A DNA stretch of 64,000 nucleotides from Gnetum montanum (lineage: Eukaryota > Streptophyta > Gnetopsida > Gnetales > Gnetaceae). The position numbers and the translations under genes were made by a program. How positions within the stretch are numbered: the first letter of the stretch is position 1; each line of letters opens with the position of its first letter. Shown here one piece after another: positions 23,901-38,900 of this stretch. Where the stretch lies: NCBI GenBank assembly GCA_015680685.1, contig MNCI01022234.1, positions 195-64,194 on the forward strand, read 5' to 3'. A model generated the notes under the pieces. The model saw nothing but the letters and a program-made list of their open reading frames with translations, was not told the origin of the DNA and did no database searches.

Positions 23901-26900
23901 TGTGCAAGTGCCAACCTTCCCACTATAGTAATTGCCTCTTTGCACCCTGCAACTTTGTCTCTTGCAAGCACACCACATCAGATCCCTCTTCCCTCACTAT
24001 CCTTTTCAAGGTATTTCTTTTATACGGGGTACCCTATCCCCAACAATTCCAGGAGAAGATCTTCATGGAGACACAAACAAGCATTTGTGATACACCTCCC
24101 GAAGTGTGCGCTGCACTCCCAAATCAAGGTCCAGTCGGATGGACTTTTTTCTTGCATGTGCTATATCTGGGCATCCTACTTTGGGTAGTGGGCAATTGAC
24201 CTCAGCCTAACCCCTTAAACGTTGTCCTTCATGCCCAAGATCTAATTCATTTTTGGTTTAGTGGATCCCCTACCCAACGTGATCCATTCCCCCATCAGGA
24301 GCAACTCCAGTCCTGGTCCTCCTGACACCTTGAGTTTCCTCGCCGATGGTGTGTTGAGGCGACCCCGTATCCCCTTTGGCTTCCTTTGCCTGCCTTTGGG
24401 CCCTTGCCTGTGCAACCCCTACAAATGAGCTTCCTGTTGGCCTCTGTTCCCCGTGCAGGAGTGTAGTCCCTCCTCCAACCTACCCACATCCCTATTCTGA
24501 GCGTGCCATCGGGGATTGGCCGCCCCTAGGCATCAAAGATCCCTTCTTCACAATACGGCCTTTTTTGCCACTAGATTACAACCCTATTGTGTCTCAGGTT
24601 GGGCAACCCTATAGTCCGCAATAGAATGCCCTTTCCCACAAATCTTGCAAGCTTGAGGCATCTTTGTAGGTGCTTTTGGAATATTCTCAAAACGTACCCA
24701 GACCTTTTCTTCTCCTACCTCCGTGTCTAAGATGACCTCTTGCACCCTGCCTTCCAATCGTAACAACTACCACACACAAAAGCAGGCATATCCCATCTGG
24801 TCCATAGACTTCATGAAGGCGTCAAACTTGATAAATTCACCAAACAGTTCTACTAGCGATTTCAAGAATTCCAATGACCAATATTCCAAGGGCAAATCAT
24901 GGAGCCTCACCCAAATAGGCACCCTTTCAAACAGCCCCGCATCATGCTGTGCCCTTGGACGCCAGGGAGCTAGGGCCAGCCCCCTAGCCCCATAAAACCA
25001 AGGCCCTCCCACGAGGACCTGCTCTTGATCCTCTGTCATCTAAAAACGAAAGAGTAGCCGATCCCCCACCAAACTCCTTACACTAACATTGTCCAACCCC
25101 TAGGCTACTTTGACCCACCACCTGATCAGGTCCATCCTAGGTTGTGCCCCTTCTGATAGAAACTTTCTAAGCAAACTCTGCTCCAATTTCTGCAGAATGC
25201 CCTTGGGTGGGCAGCCAACCTTGAGCCGCATGATGGCTGCTTTCCAAGAGCAGGCCTCAAACTCCCCAGCCCCTTTGTCTTGGGCTTGCACCGGATCCTA
25301 CCGGTTTGGCCTTTCTAGCCCAGCTTCACCTCCACCCGCACCTTTCTTCTCCCCCTCCATGGGTCCCCCTAGCTATCCCCCATGGGTCCCCAATCCATGA
25401 GCCCTTGGCTCTCCAGTGCCCCCTCCCATTCCGACGCTCGCACTCATGCCTATCCCTATGCCTGTTCCAGCACCAGCACCAGTGCCCATGCTTGCGCCCT
25501 CGCCTACACCCACTCCCACTCTCAGACCCTCACGCACTCCTGCTCCCACTCTCAACATGATGATCACCTAAATTCACAATTAGTAATTAGGTGGGTGGTG
25601 CATTTGAGTAGTGTGTCTTATATGAAGCATATTGAATTTCTAGAAATCATTAACTAATCATTCTTATAATAATACATTCATCCCCATACCTCAAATGGAT
25701 GGGTTGCATTGTTTATTTATTTTATATACACCCTACCCTGGATGTGGAGATGAGTATCACTATCCAACTCTAATTGTACATATGCTTACCTTGGCTTAAT
25801 ATTCTAAGTCATTGGACCCAGGGGGTTGAGTTACAAAACACTTGAAGGCTTTCCATGATGCAAGCACCATTAGTAAGTGTGTACCCACCTCACATATGAA
25901 CCCCGGTCACCAATCTTGAGGGTATATCAAGGTGTTGTCCAAAAATGATGGTTAAGTCAAGGCCTTGTTTATGTAGCTTAGAACCCAAAGATAAAGCCAA
26001 CTCATGACTAGATGGTGATTGGATTCTTTGAGTTGAATGGCCCTTAATGTAGGAATGCAACACCACATTGTATGGGCAAAGTTGTTGAAACCTATACAAT
26101 TTTTATTCATAGCCATTTTTTGAAACCAATTATAGATTAAATAATCTTGTTTAATGGAAACATAGTGAAGGATTAGGATTGCATCCAACCACATATGTTG
26201 GTGTTGCTTGTGAAACAAAACTTGAAACAAGTGAGTTACACAAATGTTTGATGTTTCCTAACTTCATAAGGGATGGAAAGTGTTAGCCATCACCCTTGGC
26301 TATACTACCCTTTGAGGTATCATAGTACTACTAAAGATAAGTGATATGCAATAAATGCATCAACCCTTAAGAGTAGAAAGGTTTCATCTCATCAACAACT
26401 TATTATAACCAATGAGAGGAGGAGGTAATTAGGCCTTGTAATCAGCCCCACCATTATAATGAGTCATATCTTGTCCAATTGCTAGTGTAAGTCTAGCCCC
26501 ATGTTTTAAGAGAATTAGAGAAGAAAAAAGTCCTGAATTTAGAGGGTGGTTATTAGGGGTCTTACAGACTCCCCAAGAAGACTATGCACCTCAACCAAAC
26601 AAGGGCATGATTGAAAAGGTAAAAATCCTTATGGACCCTCAAATACTAGTAAGTCAGTGCCAAGACCCTTGCCCCAAAGAACTATGGGCCTCCCTATAGA
26701 ATCATCCCCCTATTGGAGACTTGCAAAAAGCAAAAAGCAAAAGATCCCCCAACATAGCCCTAATCTCAAAAAGGACCTTTCATGTTGCAGCAACCCACTT
26801 AACCAAGAACTTGAGCCTTGGTTTAGAACTCATAGAAACAAACTTCCCAATCTAGCACTTGACCATCTCATCATCACCCTCAAGCAAAAGCAAACTAGAA

Positions 26901-29900
26901 ACCCTTTTCAGGAGCTTGCCAACTACTTAGGAGGCTTCGTCAATATCCCCATCTCCTAGGGACCACATGCCTAAACCACCAACTCCCTCAACCTCATCCC
27001 TACCTCCATGGCTCTCCATCAATCAAAACTTGATTCCACTCCTCACTTTGTCAATAACCTCTATGCCCACAACCCCACTCACATGAACACCCTCTCCTCC
27101 CATGTCCACACAAGTCTCCACATAGTCTCGCAAACCCTAGTCTCCCATGCCACTACCACCCTCTTGCATGCTCCTATTCCCTCCGCTACTACCCTCCTAC
27201 TTGCAATCTTGGCCTCAACAACCACCTTCGAACTTGCACTCCTACCCTCAATTGCTACTCTCTTTCCCACTCACCATCACCTCCCTAAATTTGTTTCCCT
27301 AATCAAGATGGTGAAATAGAGAGCAATCTTGTAGAGCATTTTCTTGGTCAATTTCTCAAGTTGGTATGCACCTTAGGATCAGCAGTACATTAGTTGGACA
27401 CAAACTTGCTAGTAATGCCTCCTCTATAAGAAAAATACTAGAATTGCGCAACTCAAACCTTTAGATCCCACAAATTAGACTATTTAGCTTAAGCAAGCTC
27501 TATGCTCAATGTCTAATATTGGTGATAAAATCCAAAGCACATGGGATGATCAAATGAATACTTTATTAATAATTGACTAATGTGTAAATCTATGAGAATA
27601 CATGTATTTTGGCGTATTCTTATTACATGATGGTATTTTCATCTTCAATTGATCCTCACAAGTTTGTATGTAATGCATTTGTTCCTCACACATAACATGA
27701 AATTCAATGATGCACATGTTGAGCAAGTCTTGGTTCAAGGTGATGTATTTGTAAGATTAACTGACAGGATAGTTATAAGAAATGGCAATGCCAATATTAT
27801 TAAATGGCAATGGTATCATCAAATATGAAATATCACATTCTCAATATTATTTAATATAAAAAATTGCAAAAAGATATAGAAGAGTTTAGGAGTGATGGAT
27901 AAAACCTAACTAGATCCACGGAGATCTAGAAGAGCTATGTCATTCGCCCAATATTTTAATGATGGTAAAAATGTTAAATTATGGGAATGCCTAGGGATAA
28001 AAAACAACACTAAAATCCAAAAAAAGATAAGCATGGATGTTGTTGATTCGTTATTCTTTTAATTTCAAATTTTCATTCTTCAAAAAGTAGTTTATTGTAC
28101 TAGATGCATGGGAATGTCTATGATGTTAAAATTACATTATGTGCTATATAAAAAGAAGATTATATTGAAGACCAAACAAAAAGAAGGTGGGTGTAACGCC
28201 CATCTTCGAGCTGGCATGCATGGCGTATTGTGCAAATTCGGAGCTTTGGAGGCTTGTGGAGCGGGTTGGATAAGCCAAGGTCCTCCCTCAACTAGAGGTG
28301 GACCCAAAGCTGGCCGCCAACTCGTTCTTCTCAAACTGGACTAGGGATGCTACTTTTTTTGTGGGATTAAAATTGAGCTGATGGAGGCCACAATTGCGCT
28401 GTAGCTGAGGATACCGGTGGCAAGGGAAACAGTGCTACTAATGAGACAGGGCCTACAGGATGCTGAAGTTTTCTTTAATGGCATGGTTCCGCAAACTAGT
28501 AGCGGCCAAGTGCCGAAATCAGTGCTACCTCTGCTATGGCAACAGGTATCAGAACTAGCGGACCATTTCCTAGTCCAATCTAGAAATGCATGGAAATTGC
28601 AAAGCATGCACTTCACCCTATTGAAGTGCATGCAGCTAAGTCATGGTTTATATCGCAAGCCGACAACGTCACAGAGAGGGTCTGTGCTGGGGCAGGAGCA
28701 TTTGTGGGTTGCCGATGGGGGAAGAAGGCGGTTTGGAGAGATATTTGTCCCCAATCCCTACATCTCTAGCGACGAAGAAGTGCCACTATGAGGAGCTATT
28801 GTGCACCATGGAGGAAGTAGCCAAGAAAGCAAGGGAGGAGGAACAACACATATGGGAAGCTAAGTGGTGCACCCGAGAGGAGAGTATCAACACATGACGG
28901 TCCAGCTAGAAGCCCAATATGCAGAAAAAGAAAAGGAGTTGTCACGAAAGCACACACTTCACAATAAGATGACTCGAGCTGCCCTGATCAATGACTTGTG
29001 GGCCGAAATCAAGGAAGAGCTGCAACAAGAAGAGGAGCAAAGGGCAAAGCAAGAGAGATTCAAGCTGCTGGTCAAGGCACGAGAGCAAGAGGAGGCAAAA
29101 TAGCTACAAAGGCAGCAGGATAAAGCGCATGCACAAAATGCCAAGATGTGGCTACAAAATGGGCGATGCCCATTCGTCATCCTAAATATCAACATTGACA
29201 CCACCTAGTCAATGTTGCGCCAACATATCAAAAGATCCTCTACAAAGCTTCATCCTAATAGTAAGGGGGACACTAACAAATGTACCAGGAAGGAAGCTGC
29301 TTTCAAGGAATTCCAATAGGTGGCTACTTTTGTGGACTTTGAGCATCATCAGGAGGTGCTGAAAAATATTCACAGTCAAGAATCTCTTGATTGTGAATGC
29401 TCCACGTTGTCTAAGCATCTATACTCTTAGTGGGGATTGTAGGTCCCCTGGCTCTTGCTTTTCTCTTGCAAGTGTTTCTCTGTGGGGCCATTTGTGGGGC
29501 CCCATTTTTGACATGGTGGGTTTCGTGGGTGGGGGCTTTTGTTCCAAGGGTTTATGGTTTGTCGCAGTCTATGGTCTGCTAGGTTGGTTTCTAGCAAATG
29601 GTGGGGGGATTTATATCTCTTTCAGTGGAGGAGACATCTCCCCGGGAATATTTTTGGTTGTACAGCTTCTATTTTTTCAGTAATATAATCCCGAACATTC
29701 TCTCAAAAAAAAAAACAAAACAAAACAAAAACACATTATTATGTTGAACAAAATGGTTGTACAATATTGTTGGTTTGCATCTAAGTCTTGGTTTTGGTGT
29801 AAAGAGAAAAATGTATCTCATACAATTGTTGAAAAGTTGGATTTGCCTATTAAATCATGTGCATTTGTTACCTAAAAAATATTTAAACTTATTTTCAAAA

Positions 29901-32900
29901 ATGACATAATCTTCAATTAGAAAATTATGCTAAAGGTGTATTTTATGGTCATTGTAAGACACGGACTGTTGATAAGACTGGTAAGAAACATGTTAAGTTA
30001 GCTCTTAGTCATGAAGAAGCTATTTTAAACTCCCCTAATCCAGTGTTAATGAAAGAGATTTTTAAAAATTGAAGATGAAAGTCATAGTCATGGGCATATG
30101 ATTTGGCCAACTTCAGCAATGATGAAATGGAAGTAAAAAAGAATGACTTCAAAAATTTCAGCCAGCCAGAAAGCATTGTAGTCCAATAAGATTGATTAAA
30201 TATCCAATTGATTTTAATCCAAGTGCCGCAATTTCAAATTAAAACAAATACAGAACAGAGTTGTCACGGGAAGTTAGCAAATTGCTTGAGGAAGGAGGGA
30301 TTGTGAAGCATTTCTCCTTATGCTATTTTCAAAAAGACACAAATAAATTTAAAATGTGCTTGGATTCAAAAAACCGAAACTGAATGATGTTCTTAGTAGT
30401 GCCGCAGCATTAACTAAAAATAGCGAGTATGACAAATTAAAGTTAGAAAATGGAGCAAACGGAAGACAGTTTTTAAACTCTTCATGGTCTTTAATAGTTA
30501 GACATGAACCAAGAAATATAACTCATAAAGACAACCCCATATAGTTCAGGTAACTTTTATGTATGTGATTTGAAAGTAACTTTAACAAGAATTTGCCATT
30601 GGATTTATTTAATAAAATTTTGGTGTTTTGGCCAAAACAAATATGACAATATTCAGCATTCAAGTCTTCAATTAAAAAAGCTGAATGAATTTAAGATGAG
30701 CATTTGTGCAAAGAAATGCCTGTTTCTTATCAATCAGCCTGTATCTCTTACCCTGCTCATGACATACTGAAAACCAGCTAACCTGCTAACTAGATAACCT
30801 CGCTCAATCGACACTGGCCTCACTGCAGCACAGCTGAGCATCATGTCTTGGGGAGCAACCCGTTGCTGTTAGCAGCCATATCCCAGCCCGAGTGTTTCAA
30901 AAAACATTATCAGAATGTCATCTCATAGGTTAAGAGTAGTGCAGTGATTTAATTCAAGGAATGATGATATGGTAAGGCATTTTCTAAATTTGGCTGAGAT
31001 TCACAGCGGAGATTTGCACTCATTAAAATTCAACAATTTATTTACTTATCATATGCACTGCCAACACCTACCAAATTTAAGTCCAGAATGCAGCCAAATC
31101 TTGAAAACTTTTTGGCATTATAAGATGTCAATGGGTGCAATCCATGGGGTAGATGTGCCTGCCAAAGCAGGCAATTGTGGATGCACTGGGTGTTCCTGCT
31201 GAGGAAGAGACCATTATGTCAAACACCGGAGGGTTTAGAGATGTTATTGATTTTTTCCCCAAGGGGTTCCCACTTCCTCAGGCAGGCAGGTTTTGAGCTC
31301 CTCCGTTCCACCACTTTGTTAGCAGGCCTCAAACGTTGTGGAACACTTCTTTGTTTGATCAAGGAATTCCTCCAAACTTCATGGTATGCATTTCTCCTTC
31401 CTGAAATACCTTCTCCTAGGAAGCAAGGTCAACGTTCTAAGGTATTTTCCAGCTTGTCTGCAAAAGAAACACCCATCCAAGCACTCGAGCCTCATCCTTG
31501 CCCTTTGGATGGCTGTAAAGAATAGACAGGATGGAAGACAGGTGATACCAGAGGGACCACACCCTCAGTTGGGCCTGTAGGGCCACTTTAAAGTAGCCTG
31601 CATTAGGAGGGCCTTCCATCTTTCATAGGTTGGGTCAGGTCCAGATGTTATTGAGTGAGATGGTTGATATTTCATACCAAGAATGGCTCAAGGCCAGCAT
31701 TAGGAGGGCTATGAAGGAAGATCTTCAGTGCTAGAATGAAATCCAATTGAACAAAGTTGAGGCCAAGATCAAACTGGAGCTATAGGCCATAGCAAAAGAA
31801 AAGATGATGGAAGCAGAGCAAGCAGTTGAAGAACATTCTAAAGCTGAATTAGTTGTAAAGATGAAAGCAACGAAATAGGCAGCAAACAAGAGAGCCAAGA
31901 CGGAGATCAATAGGGTCACTGAGGATACTCAGCTTCAGCTAAAATATGAGGTAGAAAAGAGAAGGCAGATTGAAAAGAAGATCATTAGGAAGCAGATTAG
32001 AGACGAGATGAAGGAGGAAGACCATAGAAATGAAGGACATAGATGGAGAGAGGCCCCTCTAGAATGAGCTCCAGAGACAAAAGTAGCAAGAAGTTGAAGC
32101 GTGGCATTGCACTAAGGAAGAAGCCTAGTAGGAGCAAGAAGAACAAAGAAGAAGAAGGATTGAAGAGCAGGAACAGGGAGCTATGGAGAAAGAACAGGTA
32201 TCACAAGTGGCTCAAGTCAAATGCTTGCCTCTGGCTGGAAAATGGCAAGTGTTCTTATGTGGAGATGGGGATTAAATTTAATTCCAGCAATCAACACATC
32301 AAAGCACGGTATAGCTACCGTTGGAGCTGTCAGCACAATAAGGTCCTTTTCTGCTTTCTGGAACTTCTAGCCCAGCTTCAAAATTTAGCTGAAAAGGTCA
32401 CCACGAGTGGTGGCTCACTTGCCGTATTGCAAACCACTGGTCGTGGTTAAGTCATGGTTTGAAACCAGGGGTCATGATCAAGTCGTGGTGTCCTATAAAG
32501 CTAACGACAAGGACCACAGGTCGTGGAGTGCTCATAGAATATTGACCACGGGTCTTGGGTTAGTTGTGGTTGACTCATGTTGTAATAACATGACTCATGG
32601 TGAATTTGTGGTATGTCAAAATAGATGTCTTTTCTTCTCTGCAATACCATAACTTATGGTAAGGTCGTGATAAAACTCTATGTAATCCACAAGTCATGGC
32701 TCACTTGTGGTTTTGCGGAGATGCCAAAACTGACCCCGAAATGATGCCAAAACAGAGCTCAAACTGTGCTATACAGGTAAAGGATGAATGTGATGACGCA
32801 ACAGCAGCAAGAGCGGCCCAAAATGGCTGAGCTTTGGAGGCTTGTGACTCCACCCCAAGTGCTGAATGAATTTTCAGCAAAACTGGCTTTTGTTTGGCTT

Positions 32901-35900
32901 TAATGGGTTATTGGATGCCAAGAAATCCCTCCTTCAACTTGGAATTGCTCCACAAACCTGCAACCACAAAGAATACACAAGGGACAACGATGGAGATTCA
33001 TCTCCAAACAAGATCTTCTTCTTTCTTCTTTAGAATGATAATGAAAATGATATCAAATTGGAACAAGGTTGAAATTGATGAAACAATGAGATATTGGAAT
33101 GAAAAGAAATATATAAAAACAACTAGAATGCAACAGTGAAACAATGATATTTACACAAACTCTTCTCTTCTATTGTTTCAAACTCTCTTCATACATGCTA
33201 CAATGGAATGCCTAAATTTTGAAGAGAGCCCATACATGGAATAAATAGAAAAGTGAAGAGGTGCCTAAGAGCACTCTCAACTCTAAACATGCCTGCAGAT
33301 AACTGACCTAATCACCAACTAAATCACAAGGAGAGGAGACTTGTGGTCCCAACTCATGAGGATGTGCCACATATATACTTCATGTGGTCCCAACACAACG
33401 GGAATGGCCACATGGGGCCTTGGGTAGTCCCAAAGGTAAGATGCATGACATGTGCCATTTGAGGACCCACATTTGACTTCATTTTGACTTCTCCTTCCCT
33501 CTCAATTTTAAAATACAAAATCGTGTCATGTGACACATTACATGGAGACATGGACCCACACACTACATGACTTAACACAACATGGAAAATGAATCTAACT
33601 CTTACAATGACATGGAAAATAAAATTCATACTAGGGAAACACACATTAGGCTATAAATATTGTCAGCTACATCCAAACAAAGGCCATGGCCTTTCTTAGA
33701 AGGAAAAGACAAAACATTTAGCCCAGCTCAAGAGGATAAATGAAGCACATGCCTTCATCAAGGCAGAGGCAAACCAAGAGCTCGTGGAGATTAGGGATTT
33801 TTATGTTTTTGTTTTTTAACCCCTCACTAATGATGTTGTTTAAATATTATCAATTTGTCAAAGGTTTCTATCATCGGGTCTTGGGGTATGGGAATTCCTT
33901 GGGGGTTTTTTTTCAGTCAATTTCTGGAATAATGGGGGTGTGCTCCAGCCCATGATTGAACTCTAGTTTTTTGCTTCCGGCTTGGTGATATGTGGTGGTG
34001 CTGTTTTCACCCCCCACCCCTCCTGTTTGTCTCTTTTTCTCTTCCCATTTTGCTCTTCTGGTGTGAGCTCTACTCTCGCTCCTGTTTTTTGTACACCTGT
34101 ACTATTCTTCTGTTAACAGAATCCTGACCACTTCTCAAAAAAATAGGTGCAATCATGAAATAATAATGAGGAAAGATATAGCTACCATGCTCATATGCAT
34201 TTTCAAAAACCTAGCTATTACCATCATTCAATCCAGTTTCATCAAGTTATTAAAGTCTGCAAGCATGGCATTTCAAAATCCTTATTATTGTTAGGAAGAA
34301 GACTAGAGTTTCTTTTTTTTTTTTTTTTTTGAGAAAGAGGTCAGGATTATATTGAAAAAGCTAAAGTATGTTACAAAGATTACATGCGATTACAAGCGGT
34401 GGGCCACATGGGCGCTCCGTGACCTGGGCCTCAATGTTGGCCCGGGCCTGCGCGAGGGCCTCGTTCCACTTGGCCTCCCACTCTTCCTGCACCTTGTCCG
34501 CCGCTCGTTGCGTAGCCTGTTGAAGCTCCTCATCCCAGTTTCTTCGGTCAGACGTCTCCGGCGGGGGGGAAATCGAGCGTTCGAGGGAGCGCCTCATCCG
34601 CGTGGGCCTCCACCCCCGCGGAACCTGGGAACCCCAACAGGGCCAATTGCTCCCCAGCCCAGGCATCACCTCAACCAGCGGTCTAGCCGAAGGGGAGCAC
34701 TCCGAGGAGACCCCCCGCGGGGGGGTAGAGGGCGAGGGGGGCTGCCCCCCTCCCCTCGCCCCCCGCCAAAGCACCAAAATCAGACCAGAGTGGCGGCCGC
34801 GACGTTTGAGCTTAAGGGTCTCTTTAAAGAAGCAGGGGAGGTTGACCGGGCTACCCAACCTGAGACAACGCAGGAAGGCAAAGTGAAGGCCCTGCAGCTT
34901 GGAAGCGTTGCCAGATTGGACAAAATAGCGTTCAATCAAATCAGTTCCCTGGGCCCATAAGCGCGGCAAAGAAGATCTGGGGACCTGGCGACTCTGAGTC
35001 CGGGGGACGGGCCCATCGAAGAACAGCTCCGCGTCCTCCAGCCCACGGGTAGAGGGCAAGAGGATTTCCCCNAAAAACACGTCATCTGCCAGATCAGGGT
35101 CCCCGACCAGCCGCTGCAGAGGCTCTGACCAGCCGCACTGGATCACCAACTGCCAAAGCGCCTCGTCCACCTGGAACACAGTGCAGTCCGGCTCGAAAGT
35201 GGGCATTTTTCCCATGGTTACCTCGATTTCATTCCACGCCGCGACAGCCTGGGAGACCAAACGCTGCAGAGGGGGGCGCTGCTGCTGCTGGAAGACTAGA
35301 GTTTCTTAACATTAAGTCTCCTTACCTATTTGACCTTAAAAGAAGTTTTCCATTTACCTACTGATGCTGGAAAGTTCAAGTTCATAACTGGTAAAATCAT
35401 GCAAGTTGCAACAATAATTTGAAACAATCATCCATGACGTTGGAACAAGTTATATTATCATGCAAGTGAAAATCTACTAACATATCCAAAATCCACTGCT
35501 TTTCTAACGAGTGATTTTTATAGATCATTTGAAGAGTAATATTCAATCATGTCCTCTTTAATATCACAAATTCAATGGATTCAAGAATACAAAGAGAACA
35601 GTGTAAAAACCCTAAAACAAGAGATGCTGAATTGTTTCTTTCTATTCCAAAATGTAAAATGAATATCTGCAAGAGCTTACTCTTTGACTCTTTTGAGGAC
35701 CATATTCAGCTGGATTGAAGACATCATAGTGAGAATCATATTTCTGGCCAATCTCATATCGTAAAACATTGAATGCCTGCACAGAAAAGAAAAAACAAAT
35801 ATGAGATCACTTGTCAGATATTAAACAAAGAACAAAATGGGATCAAAATGAGAATTGTTAAGGTGTTAATAAAGGTTAATACAATAAGAACGTTTACAGT

Positions 35901-38900
35901 CAAAAGTCTCCAAACACTTTTTACCTCTCCATGAGATGCTGGAATCATAGTAACCTTTGCAATCTTCTCTTCGATCAAACCCAACGTACCGGATTTATCA
36001 TTATTTGAACTTAAAAATGTACCTGAACTGTCATGTATACGAATTACAATTCATGAGCATTAACAGTTGAAGCAGCGACCAAAAAACTTAATCTATGTTC
36101 AGATTTAAAATATGGAACAGAAAAACGGAAAAAGTTCCACAAGATCTGCTTTAAAGAACGCACTAAGAGAAGACATTTACAAGAAAGCTGAATGCAATGA
36201 ATGACACATATCAATCAGTATACATTCAAACCTTGAGAAATGGCCAGCTACCATACATCGTGGTAAAAGCATGCAATTGCACATTTAAATACCATATAAT
36301 CTGATAACTTAGCAATTAACTAATAACAACTTGCGGTAAATCATGAAACATGTTTATCCTACTAGGACATTAGTCACTGGACATTGAACAAAAACAAAAA
36401 TGTTATGAAAATATCAAACAAGGTTTTCAGATGCTTATATTCTTAAAAATTGCAGCAATATGCAACAAATAAAAATCAATAAACTTTCTTATTTGCGTTT
36501 TGACTGATAGGAACTAATATATCAGTTTACTTTATCTCGCTAAGATGATTTGCATGCTGGAATTGAAAATTGTCAATATTTTGTGTCCTATCTCTTTAAT
36601 ATTCCATTTATTTCCAGTTTTGGTTTTATTAGTTAATATTCTAATTAACTTTAATATTTCTTTTTCAAATACTTTGCAATGTGGACAGGATAACAGATCG
36701 TTTTTTTAATTTCAAAGATTCCAAACCATGGATTGCTTAGAATCATAACCTAGAATTGTTTGAAATCACAATATTAAAATAACATAAAAATATAATATTT
36801 CTAACAATTTTAAAAAAAACATATTACTTCTATTAATAAAATGTTACAAAAAAAGCCTGAATCACTTGGAATCGTAACCTGGAATAATTTAAGATCAACT
36901 AGAATTAGAATCATGATTCCAGTACTTGATACAGATCATAATGATTTGGATCCACATTTCATATGTATGCTTTTTCAATTAGAAATTGAATGGTAAAAGT
37001 ATTCAACTAGTTAAGTTCGATGCACTTGTGACAATATAAACCTGATCAAAGATGGTTCATCAACGCAGTACTTGTGAGCAAATTGAAAACGCCAAGTAGA
37101 GCAGCAGGGAGTAAATCTTGATAGAGTTAATGCAATGATGCAGATGCATCTGCAGAATAGAATAAAAAGAAGAACTACGGAAAGAGCAAACAAATTTTAG
37201 GGAACCAACAAACACAAGATTCTTCAATTAATCATAAGAAAGCATCACTCCTTTGCCCTACTCATGAAGACACCACAGGGACCACCAACTGGACCCTTCA
37301 GATCTATCACCATGGGATGATTGTTGCTATCGTACCCCTACTGGATGCCCAATATAATGCCCCAGTTAGACACAAATGACTACACCCCAGGGCAGAAATC
37401 ATCCCAGGCATGGCCCTACCAAGCAGGGTACAACAGGAAGGCCAAAGCCTTCTACACTTGTGCATAGAACTGTCATGCCAGTGTGCTTCCAAAAAACAAG
37501 GAACATAGGAGCCCTTGTGCCCCAAAGTCCCCAAACCATGGGGAAAGAAGCAGGCTGCCACCAACCCTATTTACAAACGAATATCCTAGAGGCAAAACTT
37601 TACAATCAACGCAAAGACTTCCAATGAAAGATTTGTGATGCAAAAATGATCTGCAGTGGAAGGACTTGAAACGAATGCAAAACCCTGCGTGGAAGTGTGA
37701 GGATATTGGCTTGTGATATCTGCTTTTCAATCAAGCAAAAATTCACGGACTTAATGCTTTCCAAAAATTCCTTTTGCTCTTTCTTCTTGTTCTTCTCTAA
37801 AACAAGAATCTTGCTATACTGCAATTAAATCACAATAACTTAGTTGAGGTGTATTCATTGATCATCTGCAAGAAATGTGCAAAATGTTAACACAATGTTC
37901 AAGGGAAAAGCATAATCATGAAGCACTGATAGATCAAAAGCATGCACAATACATTCCATCATATCAATGGTTGTTTTGCTTTCGTTTCAATTTTTTCTCT
38001 AAGAATAAAATTTAAAAAACTCATTAATAACAAAATTTAGATGTTGACACATGCCCAGAAATTTATTGGGATGCAGAGATCAGCCAAGTAACACGATCAA
38101 AGCTCCATTACATAATCCAATACAAAACTATCCATTGGTTCCATTTTTAAACATCAGCACTGATAAATAAGGTATCCAAGAGAGTACCTTTATTACGAGA
38201 AAAGAACCCATCAAAAAATATCGGTTTCTAGTGTTGTACTTTTCGTCTAGTCGGAATCCTTTCATTATGTTTCTTGACAACTTTTACGTCTTTAGAAACA
38301 GGTTCGTAGTTGTACTTGTGCGTTAAAGTGTACTTCAGTTTATGGCCCCACAACATTCATTTTATTAAATATTAAATTGGTTCATCATTTCAAATAAAAA
38401 GAATTCCCATAAAGGCAAAGCTTTCATTAATAAACTTTCTTTCTATCTGATTAAGAAAAAGATAAAAACATAATAATCACCAGGAAAATATGTCATAAAA
38501 ATGAATAATATTTTTCCAAATCTATCCCTGAAAACAAATTGAAATGTACCTTGTTCTGACATTTTGTGTACTTTCAACTGTCTCCCCTTTTCGCAATGCT
38601 AACGATGAAGGAGCCAGATTTTTCTTAGCAAGTTGGATGATAGTCTCACATTGCTCCTTTGTAGCAAAGTTTGGAAAATACAAAGATCGGGGTCGCCAAC
38701 TTAAGACCTTGCGAGGAGACATAACATACATCACAATTTTAGCAATAAACAAGGCAAAATATAACATATAGAAAAAACAAAAAATTTCAGTTTTTTCTTG
38801 TTATGAAACATTCCCAACACAATATAAGAACCATGCCAATCTAGATATTTCATCTAGATTGGAGGAAAAATTACAGATACCAGCACAACAGGTTTTATTA

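Larger units (their letters stand above)
19612..25561 (-). mobile_element. Full-length L1-type LINE, 5.95 kb
   Basis: It is bounded by a 20-bp target-site duplication and ends (minus strand) in an A-rich tail (CCAAAAATAAAAAA). Its order is ORF1 (DUF4283-like domain and zinc knuckle), then ORF2 (AP endonuclease, L1 reverse transcriptase, zf-RVT zinc finger and a long C-terminal extension). Both frames carry stops and frameshifts, so it is dead. Its GC content is clearly higher than the intron around it. It sits in P4H intron 5, in the same direction as the gene. A complete 5' end with a matching TSD indicates a full-length insertion event. Confidence 0.9.

Noticed and set aside
21582-25657. 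Plus-strand open frames through 21.5-25.6 kb
   Set aside because: They are antisense shadows of the minus-strand LINE ORF1 and ORF2, which show named motifs.
27008-27319. A 103-residue Ser/Thr/Leu-rich frame
   Set aside because: Low-complexity composition in a C-rich patch, open on both strands, with no domain or splice context.
34352-34960. A 202-residue plus-strand Arg/Pro-rich open frame
   Set aside because: It is the antisense of the LINE extension frame. Its length comes from high GC content, and the homologous copies support only the minus reading.
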